From: Oleiharenicola lentus
GTDB taxonomy: Bacteria > Verrucomicrobiota > Verrucomicrobiia > Opitutales > Opitutaceae
Direction of reading: 5' to 3'
Assembly (NCBI RefSeq): GCF_004118375.1
Contig: NZ_SDHX01000002.1
Coordinates: 919,001 to 983,000 of the forward strand
DNA: 64,000 nt
In this document: piece after piece, positions 17,520 to 25,366 of the stretch
Numbering within the stretch: position 1 is the first letter of the stretch
Layout of the letters: every line of letters starts with the position of its first letter
Notes under the pieces: model-generated
What the model was told of the DNA's origin: nothing
Seen by the model: the letters and a program-made list of their open reading frames with translations, nothing else
Databases searched by the model: none
Translations under genes and position numbers: made by a program

Positions 17520-18449
17520 TTAGTCGGCGGGCGCGGCCTCCGCACAGATCGCCATGATGGCCTCGGCCTGGCGGTAGCCGGCAGTTTCTTGGGATTCGCT
17601 CTCGAGCGGACGACCGGCGGCGAGGGCCTCGCGGAGCTTGGCGACCATCGAATGATCGGCGGGCAACGGAGCGGGAGACTTCTCAGGATTGGCGAGGGCG
17701 AAATCGAGGCCGACCTCCATGCCGAGCGTGAGGTAGGCGCACTCCAGCAGCTCGCGTACACCCTTCGGCGTGCCCCAGGCGAAGTTCGATAGGCCGACAA
17801 TCAGGTGAACACCCTTGAGGTGCGGGTCGGTGCTGATCATCCGCATGGCATCGAGGCCGATGTTGACGAGCCCGTAGGTGTCGGCGCCGACTGGCGCGAG
17901 GCCGGGATCAATGATGATCTGGTCGTTCGTGCGATCGGCCTCGGTGACGAGCCGGTCCACGAAATGCTTGGCGGCGGCGTAGGCGTCCTGCGGATTCAGG
18001 CACTGGGCGCTCCCGCCGGGCACGAAGTGTTCCGAGGCCATGACGACGACCTTGGTGTCGTAGTCCTTCACGAGCCGGATCAACTCGTCGAGGTGCGTGC
18101 GCGACGCGGCGACCGAGTTGAGAATGGGCTGACCGCTCTTGGCGCGGTCGTAGTGCCGCAACGCGACCTTGTGGTATTCGACGGATGGGTTGTCGAAGCT
18201 GATGGGCCGGTCGGTCGCGGCCTGGATGGAGCGGATGACACCCGGCAGCAGCTCAAGCATTTCCTCCATGCGCACCGAGATGCGGGCGGTGCCGTCGAGG
18301 TTGAGCGTGAGGTATTGCACGCCCAGGTCCGCCTGAAGCTTCGCGAGGTGCGCGTAGGCGGCGGGGTTGCGCTCGGTGAAGGCCGTGCGTGCGCGGGCGT
18401 AGGAGTTGTTGATCAGCTCGCCGATGATGTTGAGGGGACGGGGGGGCAT
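17520..18449 (-). CDS. Methyltetrahydrofolate:corrinoid methyltransferase (DHPS-fold)
   Basis: A 309-aa pterin-binding barrel of the AcsE/MtvA type. It starts MPPRPLNIIGELINNSYARA, the usual entry of methyl-THF:corrinoid methyltransferases. Other family pieces are YLTLNLDG near residue 47, PISFDNPSVEYH near 83-94, the ILNSVAA segment, IIIDPGLAPVG and GVHLIVGLSNFAWG. It should transfer a methyl group between tetrahydrofolate and the cobalt of the neighbouring corrinoid protein (MT2 role in demethylation). An upstream extension of the frame falls in a family-B repeat, so the ATG at 18449 is used. Confidence 0.87.
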   Translation of the reverse strand: MPPRPLNIIGELINNSYARARTAFTERNPAAYAHLAKLQADLGVQYLTLNLDGTARISVRMEEMLELLPGVIRSIQAATDRPISFDNPSVEYHKVALRHYDRAKSGQPILNSVAASRTHLDELIRLVKDYDTKVVVMASEHFVPGGSAQCLNPQDAYAAAKHFVDRLVTEADRTNDQIIIDPGLAPVGADTYGLVNIGLDAMRMISTDPHLKGVHLIVGLSNFAWGTPKGVRELLECAYLTLGMEVGLDFALANPEKSPAPLPADHSMVAKLREALAAGRPLESESQETAGYRQAEAIMAICAEAAPAD

Positions 18450-18462
18450 GGGGTTGTTTCGT

Positions 18463-18545
18463 GTCATCCTGAGCGAAGCGAAGGATCCAGCGGAACGACC
18501 GCCTGCGCGCATGCCTCTGGATTCTTCACTGCGTTCAGAATAACA
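18463..18545. repeat. Inverted-end repeat, family B, copy 3
   Basis: The left end GTCATCCTGAGCGAAGCGAA is the full consensus. The right end TTCACTGCGTTCAGAATAAC is a slightly diverged inverse. It lies between the corrinoid-protein and MeTr genes. Confidence 0.8.
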
Positions 18546-18568
18546 GGTAACGGGGATTGAGTTTGGGT

Positions 18569-18618
18569 GGAGGGCTCAGCTCCAGCTGAGCCGCGGCCCA
18601 TCGGGAGATGGGCCCTCC
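18569..18618. repeat. Double-hairpin palindromic repeat, family A-like, copy 4
   Basis: Outer arms GGAGGGC and GCCCTCC enclose hairpins GGCTCAGC-TCCA-GCTGAGCC and GGCCCATC-GGGA-GATGGGCC. Stem sequences differ from the other copies, but the design is the same (two hairpins with complementary loops). It lies 5 bp after the corrinoid-protein stop and may also end that transcript. Confidence 0.65.
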
Positions 18619-18623
18619 ATTTC

Positions 18624-19592
18624 TTAGGCGGTGCTATCGAGCTCCTTCACGATCGCCTTGGCGACGTCCTCGGGGGTGCCGGGGCGCGACTGCTCCTCGC
18701 CCCAATGGAGTTCGGCCGTGTAGGCGTCGCCGGAGGTGAGTCCGAGTTTCTGCGCGGTGGCGTCGATGCGTTCGGCGAACTTCGCGGGCAGATCCATCTT
18801 CACCTCGCCGAAGTCATCCCAGACCTTCACGGAGGAAGGCAGGTCCTTCCAATAGAGGATCTGGTATTTGACGACGTTGTTGGCCGGGCGCGCGGCGGCG
18901 ATGGCGCTCGCGGTGGGTTTCACGCCCGCGCGCAAAGCGGCCTTGGGCGCGGGGCCCTTGCCCACGAGATAGAGGAACAGGTCCACCGCGGACGAGGCGT
19001 CGGCGCCGTAACCGTCGGCGCCGATCTCGTCGGCGAACATCTGGCTGATCGGCGCACCGCCGATGGCCATCTTGATGTGGTCGTAGGGCGGCTTGTCGCA
19101 ACCGTCGATGACGGTCTTCATGTAGGTCATCGTGGTGGTGAGCAGCGCGCTCATGCCGATGATGTCCGGCTTGAACTCGTCGGCCGCGGCCTGGAATTTT
19201 TCCACGCTCTGGTCCACGCCGATGTCCTTCACGACGAAACCGGCGCCCTCGGCCATCATGCAGACGAGGTTCTTGCCAATGTCGTGGAGGTCGCCGCGCA
19301 CCGTGCCCATGAGCAGGCGGCCGGTGGACGAGGTGTCGGGGCCGTGCGCGGAGAGCAGCGGCTTGAGCACCGCCATGCCGGCCTTCATCGCACGGGCCGA
19401 GATGAGCACCTCGGGCACGTAGAGAATGTTGTGCTTAAAATCCTCGCCGACGACCGACATGCCGGCAATGAGGCCCTGTTCGAGGACCTCCTTGAAGTGG
19501 CGGCCTTCGGCCAGGGCGTCCTTGGTCATCTGTTCGACTTCCTTGGCTTTGCCCTCGTAGATGCACTGGTTCATTAACGCGTAGTCTGGCAT
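18624..19592 (-). CDS. Corrinoid (B12-binding) methyl carrier protein with C-terminal virulence-factor-like domain
   Basis: A 322-aa methyl-carrier protein. Residues about 1-85 are the helical cap domain. The B12-binding Rossmann domain follows, with the base-off ligand motif DLHDIGKN (D101, H103, G106) and later GMSALLTTTM and AIGGAPIS. Residues about 238-322 are an extra domain beginning YQILYWKDLP and continuing VKMDLPAKFAERID and GDAYTAELHWG. This resembles the small 'virulence factor' domain (Pfam PF13769 as I recall it), which ordinary MtaC/MtvC proteins lack. It should carry the methyl group between the URO-D-type methyltransferase encoded just upstream and the MeTr encoded downstream. 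Confidence 0.88.
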   Translation of the reverse strand: MPDYALMNQCIYEGKAKEVEQMTKDALAEGRHFKEVLEQGLIAGMSVVGEDFKHNILYVPEVLISARAMKAGMAVLKPLLSAHGPDTSSTGRLLMGTVRGDLHDIGKNLVCMMAEGAGFVVKDIGVDQSVEKFQAAADEFKPDIIGMSALLTTTMTYMKTVIDGCDKPPYDHIKMAIGGAPISQMFADEIGADGYGADASSAVDLFLYLVGKGPAPKAALRAGVKPTASAIAAARPANNVVKYQILYWKDLPSSVKVWDDFGEVKMDLPAKFAERIDATAQKLGLTSGDAYTAELHWGEEQSRPGTPEDVAKAIVKELDSTA

Positions 19593-19599
19593 GGGTGAA

Positions 19600-19640
19600 T
19601 GGGGTTTGGGGTCTGGGGTTTAGGGTCTGGGGGTCTGGTT
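19600..19640. repeat. Low-complexity GGGTCTGGGGTTT tract
   Basis: Tandem G/T-rich units such as TTTGGGGTCTGGGGTTTAGG directly precede the ATG of the corrinoid gene (on its antisense). A related tract occurs at 21187-21228, and a weaker one near 20795-20845, all within this cluster. Confidence 0.7.
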
Positions 19641-19698
19641 GTAGGGTCGGCGCTTGCGCCGACCTTGTGCACGAGGTCGGACCAAGGTCCGACCCTAC
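19641..19698. repeat. Double-hairpin palindromic repeat, family A, copy 5
   Basis: Flanked by GTAGGG and CCCTAC. Hairpins GGTCGGCGC-TT-GCGCCGACC and GGTCGGACC-AA-GGTCCGACC have complementary loops. It lies between the URO-D-type methyltransferase and corrinoid-protein genes. Confidence 0.88.
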
Positions 19699-19710
19699 AG
19701 GGAGGAAGTG

Positions 19711-20775
19711 TTACGCGCTGCCGAAGTGGGCTTTGTTGAATTCGTCGAGTGCGGCCTTCATCGCCACGATGTTCTCGCGGGGCATGCCGGGGCTGGTGCC
19801 GCCACCGACGGAGAGCACCATGTTCCGGCCGTCCTTCGCGCCTTTTTCGAGCACGTCGAGCGTGGCGGCGCGAACCTCGGCGACGGTGCCGCGCACGCCG
19901 ACTTCGAGGGGATTGACGTTGCCCATGAGACACATCCGGTCGCCGATGCGCGCCTTCACGTCGGCGATGTCGGTCTGTTTGCCCCAGTTGAGCATGTTGA
20001 AACCGGCGTCGGGCAGGTGTTCGAGGCAGGCCTCGATGGAGGCGTCGTTGTGGTAGAGTTTCACCCAGTCTTTCGGGAAGGCGTCGCAGATGCGCTTCAG
20101 GTAGGGATGACAGAATTCCTGATAGTGCTCCTCGTTCACGAAGCCCACGATGTCATCGAGAAGGAATATGCCCTCGACGGTCGGGCCCATCGCTTTGCAC
20201 TGGGCCTTGAGCCAGTCGATGATGATGCGGGTCGAGAGGTCGAGGAGCTTGTGGGCCCATTCGGGTTTCTCGACGAGATCGATCATGAAGTCGCTGGTGT
20301 TGCGGGCGAAGCCGGCGGTGCACATCGGGCCGCGCGCGGTGGCCATCGTCCAGATCTCACCGGTGTCGAGCACCTGCTGACGCTGCATGCGCAGGCGGTG
20401 GAGCGTCATCGCCATGAAGGCGTCGGCCTCGACCTCATACTCGGGCAGCTTGTCCACGTCCTCGATGTTGAAGAGCATGTGGTATTCGCTCGGCGTGTTG
20501 TCCTGCCAAAACTTGATCTTGGAACCGAGCACGGACGGCTCGGCAGCCATACCGTATTCGAGCCACCAGCCGGGCACAAAGATGATGTCGGGGAATTCCT
20601 TATGGATCTTCAGGTGCGACTGGAACCACAGCTGCGGATCAAGGAAGAAGTCCATGTGCTTCACGCCGACGTAGCCCGGGATCCAGGGGCTGTCGATGAT
20701 CATGGCCATCGGAATTTTGGAGAGCTTCTCGCCGTGGGCGGCGCGTTTGAAAGTGTCCCATTGGGCGGGCGTCAT
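19711..20775 (-). CDS. URO-D-family methyltransferase (substrate:corrinoid, predicted MT1)
   Basis: A 354-aa uroporphyrinogen-decarboxylase-fold protein of the corrinoid methyltransferase branch rather than the heme enzyme. Pieces seen are FVPGWWLEYGMAAE, the MATARGPMCTAGF segment, GIFLLDDIVGFVNEEHYQEF and GFNMLNWGKQTDI. In MtaA-type members an HxC plus a later Cys bind zinc. Here the first site reads LYHNDAS and the late site SVGGGTSPGMP, so His is kept and both Cys are lost, which argues against a thiol acceptor. Position next to the corrinoid protein suggests the substrate-demethylating role (MT1). Substrate inferred, not shown. Confidence 0.83.
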   Translation of the reverse strand: MTPAQWDTFKRAAHGEKLSKIPMAMIIDSPWIPGYVGVKHMDFFLDPQLWFQSHLKIHKEFPDIIFVPGWWLEYGMAAEPSVLGSKIKFWQDNTPSEYHMLFNIEDVDKLPEYEVEADAFMAMTLHRLRMQRQQVLDTGEIWTMATARGPMCTAGFARNTSDFMIDLVEKPEWAHKLLDLSTRIIIDWLKAQCKAMGPTVEGIFLLDDIVGFVNEEHYQEFCHPYLKRICDAFPKDWVKLYHNDASIEACLEHLPDAGFNMLNWGKQTDIADVKARIGDRMCLMGNVNPLEVGVRGTVAEVRAATLDVLEKGAKDGRNMVLSVGGGTSPGMPRENIVAMKAALDEFNKAHFGSA

Positions 20776-20858
20776 GAGGAAGATGAAGTTGAGAGTTTAG
20801 GTTTAAGTTGGGGTCCGGGTCTTGATACTTGAATCCTGGTCCTGGTTACTTCGCGCCG

Positions 20859-21185
20859 TCACGGCGCGATCAGGATTTCCTTCTCGGTGACCTGGAGCTG
20901 CACGCCGGCGGCCTTGGCGGCTTCGTCAAGGCAGGCCTTGAGCATCACGACCGGATCGGGGCTGACGTCGATGCGGCGCATGAGACCGAAGCCCTTCTTG
21001 GTGCCGACGGTGAGGTTGACCTTGAGGCCGCGGCGCTTGGCGGCGACGCGCGTGCCGTCGGGCAGCGCGGCGTTCATGGGCTTGAGGAAGGCGTCCACGT
21101 AATGGACGCCGATGCCGGACTTGTCGGTGAAGCCGGGCGGCAGCTTCTCGGTGGCGGCGGGGGCGATGTCGCAGAGTTTCAGCAT
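20859..21185 (-). CDS. Small conserved-looking protein of the methyl-transfer cluster
   Basis: A 108-aa protein with no signal or membrane segment, starting MLKLCDIAPAATEKLPPGFT. It has a basic middle (AAKRRGLKVNLTVGTKKGFG) and an alpha-helical end. I do not recognise the family. Its ATG overlaps the stop of the MetH-activation-like gene by 7 bp, so the two are probably translationally coupled. That placement between the activator genes and the methyltransferase suggests a role in corrinoid handling or substrate binding. The reading frame is open further upstream, but that stretch belongs to the neighbouring gene. Confidence 0.6.
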   Translation of the reverse strand: MLKLCDIAPAATEKLPPGFTDKSGIGVHYVDAFLKPMNAALPDGTRVAAKRRGLKVNLTVGTKKGFGLMRRIDVSPDPVVMLKACLDEAAKAAGVQLQVTEKEILIAP

Positions 21186-22426
21186 AAATGCAGGGTCTGG
21201 GGTTTGGGATCTGGGGTCTGGGAATTGGATTGGCTCAAGGCGTAGTGGATGGCCTCGAGCGCGAGGCCCCACTTGTGCGCGCGGCTGGCCGGCGCGCAGT
21301 GGCAGCCCGCCGGGGCGGACTCGCGCGACCACGCGAACACCTCGTCGAGCGGGCGCCCGACCAACGGGCGGTCGGCGGCGATCTCGTGCAGGTGGTCCTC
21401 GGCGTCGGCGAGGTAGGAACAGGTGAGCTTGTGCCCCTCATCGTCGGGTGCCGGCCGGCAGGAGCTCGCGAGGATGACATTTCCGTTTGCCGCTCCGCTG
21501 AGCCGCACGCGGTAGTCGAAGGCCAGCGGCTGGTGCGAACAGGTGGTGCCGTCGAAACGGAACACCGCCTCGATGCTGCCGTCGGCCTGCGGCGCGAGGC
21601 TGACCCGCTCCGCCGCCCACTTGCGCAGGGCGCGGGCGTTGACGGTGTAGCGGAGTGCGGGAGTAGGGCCAGTCTCCGACTGGCCGGTCGGCCGGTCGGT
21701 GACCGGCCCTGCGTCATGACGATACGGCGCACGCCGGTATCGGCACGGTGAAAACGAGCAACCCTCGCAGGGTGTACCGAGCGCGACCGGTCGTGCGACG
21801 GTCACCGGGGCGAGGCCGAAAACGGCGAGCAGCGACTTCTTCGGCTTCAGCATGCCACTGGTGAGCACGTCGAGCGGCCCGGGCAGCGGCCGGCTGGCGC
21901 GCGCGTTGATCAGTTCGAAAAGCTTGTTCTGCTCCGCCACGTCCCAACCGGCGTAACCCGGGCTGTAGTGCGGCACGGCCATCAGGTCGTCGCGACTGAC
22001 GGCGTCGCAGAGGCGTCCGCTCGTGCGCGCGACGAGGTCCTCGACGACGGCGGAGCCGTAGATTTCGAGGAAGAAATACTCGTCGGGCTTGCCCTCGTTC
22101 CAAAGTTCGCGCGCATGTTCCTCGCACTCGCGGCCCGCGCTGACCGCCACGAGCACGGCCCCAGTGGCGCCGTGGTGCTGCAGGTGTTCACGCAGGCGCG
22201 GGGAGCCGAATTCCACGTTATCGAGCCGCAGCGTGCTCGCATCGGTCGCGAGACCCGCGCGACGGTGATAAACCCAAGGCCGCCCGTGCTGTGCATACCA
22301 GTCGCGCGCCCATGCCATCAGTTCCTTCACCCGGCCGCCGGGCTCGTGGCCGCGCGGATAACCCAGCAGGCGAAGGTATTCGGCCTCCTGCACGTGATGT
22401 TCGGGCTGTGCATCGTAAATTTCCAT
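21179..22426 (-). CDS. MetH-activation-domain-like protein with an in-frame palindromic insert
   Basis: A 415-aa protein. Residues about 30-230 resemble the activation domain of cobalamin-dependent methionine synthase in the stand-alone form found near corrinoid methyltransferases (GAVLVAVSAGRECEEHARELW, YFFLEIYGSAVVEDLVAR, HYSPGYAGWDVAEQNKLF, LKPKKSLLAVFGLA, and a Cys cluster CEGCSFSPCRYRR). Residues about 239-255 come from a family-A repeat (21663-21710). The C-terminal part has two Cys-containing segments I cannot assign. The last 15 residues are coded by a low-complexity tract. It lies 3 bp after the RACo-like gene, and the two likely work together in corrinoid reactivation. Confidence 0.78.
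   Translation of the reverse strand: MEIYDAQPEHHVQEAEYLRLLGYPRGHEPGGRVKELMAWARDWYAQHGRPWVYHRRAGLATDASTLRLDNVEFGSPRLREHLQHHGATGAVLVAVSAGRECEEHARELWNEGKPDEYFFLEIYGSAVVEDLVARTSGRLCDAVSRDDLMAVPHYSPGYAGWDVAEQNKLFELINARASRPLPGPLDVLTSGMLKPKKSLLAVFGLAPVTVARPVALGTPCEGCSFSPCRYRRAPYRHDAGPVTDRPTGQSETGPTPALRYTVNARALRKWAAERVSLAPQADGSIEAVFRFDGTTCSHQPLAFDYRVRLSGAANGNVILASSCRPAPDDEGHKLTCSYLADAEDHLHEIAADRPLVGRPLDEVFAWSRESAPAGCHCAPASRAHKWGLALEAIHYALSQSNSQTPDPKPQTLHLC
21187..21228. repeat. Low-complexity GGTCTGGGGTTTGGG tract
   Basis: G/T-rich near-tandem units related to those at 19600-19640. Here the tract encodes the C-terminal tail (SQTPDPKPQT on the minus strand) of the MetH-activation-like protein. Confidence 0.7.
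21663..21710. repeat. Double-hairpin palindromic repeat, family A, copy 6 (inside a CDS)
   Basis: Hairpin GGCCAGTC-TCC-GACTGGCC, spacer GGTC, then GGCCGGTC-GGT-GACCGGCC, flanked by GTAGGG and CCCTGC. It is read in frame on the minus strand as AGPVTDRPTGQSETGP, nearly the same peptide as the copy at 16879. Confidence 0.9.
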
Positions 22427-22429
22427 GGC

Positions 22430-24079
22430 TCAGGTTTCCGAAACCTCCGCACCACCGACCGGGGCGAACTGGCAGCCCTCGACGAAATAATCGAAAAAGC
22501 CCGGATGCGTCTCCAGCCGGCAATGCTGCACCCGCTTCACGAGCGCCTCCAGCTCCGCGCGCTTCGTGCGCGAAAGCAGCGCGATGCACGCGCCTTCGAC
22601 GGAAGCGTTGCCGACCTGCACAATTTTCTCCGCGGGCAGGTTCGGAATGAGACCGATGCGCTTGGAGGATTCGAGTCCGAGGTGACGGCCGAAACCGCCA
22701 GCGAGGTAGAAGACGTCGAGTTGCGAGTAATCGAGGCCATATTCGGCAAAGGCAATCTGCAGGCCGGCGACGTTGGCGCCCTTGGCCTGGGCGAGCGCGT
22801 TGATGTCAGCCTCGCTGAAAGTCACGGGGCGGTCGCCGGCGGACGTCACGACAAACTCGTGCGAACCGTCCTCGAAGCGGCCGAGCGCGTTCATGCGGCC
22901 CGTGCGCAGCAACTCGGCCAGCAAGTCCACCAGGCCGGACCCGCAGATGCCCTCGGGCGGCACGTCGCCGATGACGCGCGTCTCGACGCGGCCGTCGTCT
23001 TGGATGGCCACTTTCTCGATGGCCCCAGGCAAGCCCGGCATGCCGAAGGTGATTTGACCGCCCTCGAAGGCGGGACCGGCGGGGCAGGAGGCGGCGAGGA
23101 CCTTGTGCTTGTTGCCGACGATGAGCTCGGTGTTGGTGCCGATGTCCATCACGGCCACGAGGTGCTCCTCGTGCGCGAGGTCCACGGCGAGCATGCAAGC
23201 CGCAGCGTCAGCGCCCACATGGCCGCTGATGATGGGCAGGCCGTAGATGCGCGCCTTCGGATGAATCGGCAGGCCGAGCCGGCGCGCGGTGTTACTGAGG
23301 CTGGTCGTCGTGCGCTTGCCCTCGGCAATCTCCAGTTCGGTAAGGGACTGGTAGGGACTCTGTCCGATGGAATAGACCGAGAGCCGGAAAAACATGTCCC
23401 GCATCGTCGAGTTGCCGGCGATGATGACCTCGTAGATCGAGCGCGGATCGACCGGAAACTCCGTGATCGCGCGGCTCAGGTAGCCGGTGAGCGTGCGTTG
23501 GAGCGTCTTGGTGCGGTCCTCCGTGTCGTATTGGATGCGCGCCATCACGTCGGAACCGCCGAAGCGCTGCGGATTTTCAAACGACGAATCGGCGACGACC
23601 TCACCGGTCTCGAGATTGAGCAACCGAATGACGACGGTCGTGGTGCCAAGATCGATGGCGAGGCCGTGCAGCGGCCCGGTGCCGCGGTCGATCTCGACGC
23701 CGTCGAGGAGGATGCGGTCGCCGTCACGCGTGACGGCGGGATCGAGCTGCCAGGTGCGTGGACCGGTGGGCAGCTCAAAGGCGTGCTTCTCGATCTTCAT
23801 CGTGCCGCGACGCATGGTGTGGCAGCGCACGGTCCCCTGCTCCGCCGTGACGCGGGTGCAGCAGGAGAGACGGAAATTACCCTTCAAGTGCTTTTCCTCG
23901 GGACCGGGCTTCGACAGGCAGTCCATGCCCTCAGCCACCTCGATGACGCACTCCTTGCACTTGCCCTGCTTGTTGCACGAGGTCGGCACGGGAATGCCGA
24001 GCTTCTCACCGTAAGTGAACAGCGAGGTGCCCGGCTCGGCCGGGGTGACGAGCGAGTTGAAGTGGAGCTCGACGCTCAT
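22430..24079 (-). CDS. RACo-type ATP-dependent corrinoid reductive activator (2Fe-2S + ASKHA)
   Basis: A 549-aa protein that should reduce and reactivate the Co(II) state of the corrinoid protein at the expense of ATP. The N-terminus is a plant-type 2Fe-2S ferredoxin domain with C35, C41, C44 and C73 or C74. A linker follows, then an ASKHA ATPase domain with phosphate motif LAIDLGTTTVVI near 140-151, VMDIGTNTELIVG, the GSGLVDLLAELL segment and FYLAGGFGRHLG near the end. It is the first gene of the minus-strand methyl-transfer cluster; a family-B repeat lies upstream, between it and uxuA. Confidence 0.9.
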   Translation of the reverse strand: MSVELHFNSLVTPAEPGTSLFTYGEKLGIPVPTSCNKQGKCKECVIEVAEGMDCLSKPGPEEKHLKGNFRLSCCTRVTAEQGTVRCHTMRRGTMKIEKHAFELPTGPRTWQLDPAVTRDGDRILLDGVEIDRGTGPLHGLAIDLGTTTVVIRLLNLETGEVVADSSFENPQRFGGSDVMARIQYDTEDRTKTLQRTLTGYLSRAITEFPVDPRSIYEVIIAGNSTMRDMFFRLSVYSIGQSPYQSLTELEIAEGKRTTTSLSNTARRLGLPIHPKARIYGLPIISGHVGADAAACMLAVDLAHEEHLVAVMDIGTNTELIVGNKHKVLAASCPAGPAFEGGQITFGMPGLPGAIEKVAIQDDGRVETRVIGDVPPEGICGSGLVDLLAELLRTGRMNALGRFEDGSHEFVVTSAGDRPVTFSEADINALAQAKGANVAGLQIAFAEYGLDYSQLDVFYLAGGFGRHLGLESSKRIGLIPNLPAEKIVQVGNASVEGACIALLSRTKRAELEALVKRVQHCRLETHPGFFDYFVEGCQFAPVGGAEVSET

Positions 24080-24117
24080 GTCGTGATTCGGCCGACTTCC
24101 TTGCCATTTTCACCACC

Positions 24118-24200
24118 GTCATCCTGAGCGGAGCGAAGGATCCAAGCGGTCCTTGTGCCATGCGTCTCGCCCTTGGATTCTTCGCTCCGCTCAGAATGAC
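24118..24200. repeat. Inverted-end repeat, family B, copy 4
   Basis: Ends GTCATCCTGAGCGGAGCGAA and, inverted, TTCGCTCCGCTCAGAATGAC, with GGATCC-type inner arms. It fills the gap between the RACo-like gene start and the uxuA stop. Confidence 0.85.
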
Positions 24201-24227
24201 GGAAGCGGGGTCTGAATGAATTCTCGC

Positions 24228-25313
24228 TCACCGCTTCCCCTCCAAACTCATGATCCCGGCCTTCAAAAAACCCAGCGCGTAGGCCATACCGGCGTGCCAG
24301 GGGGCGGCGCAGCTCATCTGCGGCGCGTGGTCGGGGATGATCACGCCCTCGAAGCCATTCTTCTTCAGGATCGCGAGCACACGGAGCACATCCACTTCGC
24401 CGTCGTCAATGAAGGTCTCCTTGTAGTGCGGGACCTTGTCGCGAACGTTGCGCAGGTGGACGTAGCCAAGGCGGTTTTGCCGCGAGTAGTTGTCCACCAC
24501 GTCGTAGATGTCGCCCTCCGTCATCTCGGCGAGCGAGCCGACGCAGAACTCAAACTGGTTCACCGGGCTCGGGTTGAGGTCCACGACCTTCTGGTAGAGC
24601 GACGGCTGGTAAACCAGTCGCGGCTGGCCGCGAATGAAAGGCATCGGCGGATCGTCGGGATGAAGCGCGAGGCGCACGCCGGCCTTTTCCGCCACGGGCA
24701 CGATCTCGTCGAGGAAGCGCTTGTAGCGGTCCCACAGCTGCTCGTGTGTGGCCGCCGGGATGTTACCGGTCGGCCGCGAGGGCGCGGTGGGATCCACGAC
24801 CATGTTCCAGACGAGGCCGTTGGGCATCGGCAGGTCGTAGGCGCCCTCCATGCCGACGGACGGGGCGTCGCCGCGCGCGTAGTTGCCCTTGGTGCGGCCG
24901 GCCACGCCCGCGATGGAGAAATTGTAACCCATGATCGGGATGCCCGCCTCGCCCAGTCGGCGGATGATCGTCTTCACGTTCTCGATGTGCTGCGCGCGCT
25001 TCGGGCCGTCCAACAAGATGTCGCCCCAGTGGGCCGGATCGAAGTTCTCGATCGCCTCCAGCTTGAGGCCAGCGGCCTCGACATTGCGGCGGATGGTCGT
25101 GAGTTCGTCGAGCGGCCAGAGTTTGTCAGGATCGCCCGCGAGCCCCCAACCCCAGTCGGTGCCCAGCGGCTGGTCGTCCGTGGCGGAGTGACCGGCGCCC
25201 CCGCAGAAATAGTCCACGAGATGCGCGACGATGTGCGTGGCACCGGCCTGCTTCGCAAAGGCGAAGTTCTCCGGCGTAAGCATGTGGCGGTAAAGACCGA
25301 GACCGAGCTTCAT
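24228..25313 (-). CDS. uxuA: Mannonate dehydratase
   Basis: A 361-aa TIM-barrel enzyme converting D-mannonate to 2-keto-3-deoxygluconate, the step after glucuronate is isomerised and reduced. It starts MKLGLGLYRHMLTPENFAFA at the ATG at 25313. Family marks are GAGHSATDDQPLG, IENFDPAHWGDILLDGP, MGYNFSIAGV, the metal-site segment RLALHPDDPPMPFIRG, FEFCVGSLAEM, YVHLRNVRD and IIPDHAPQM near the end. The frame is open far upstream, but that part runs through the LacI gene and is not coding. It is followed by the corrinoid methyl-transfer genes and preceded by its likely LacI regulator. Confidence 0.93.
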   Translation of the reverse strand: MKLGLGLYRHMLTPENFAFAKQAGATHIVAHLVDYFCGGAGHSATDDQPLGTDWGWGLAGDPDKLWPLDELTTIRRNVEAAGLKLEAIENFDPAHWGDILLDGPKRAQHIENVKTIIRRLGEAGIPIMGYNFSIAGVAGRTKGNYARGDAPSVGMEGAYDLPMPNGLVWNMVVDPTAPSRPTGNIPAATHEQLWDRYKRFLDEIVPVAEKAGVRLALHPDDPPMPFIRGQPRLVYQPSLYQKVVDLNPSPVNQFEFCVGSLAEMTEGDIYDVVDNYSRQNRLGYVHLRNVRDKVPHYKETFIDDGEVDVLRVLAILKKNGFEGVIIPDHAPQMSCAAPWHAGMAYALGFLKAGIMSLEGKR

Positions 25314-25366
25314 GGGGTAAGCCGTAACGCTACCCACCCCCGCCGTCCAGACCACCCGAAGGCAGG

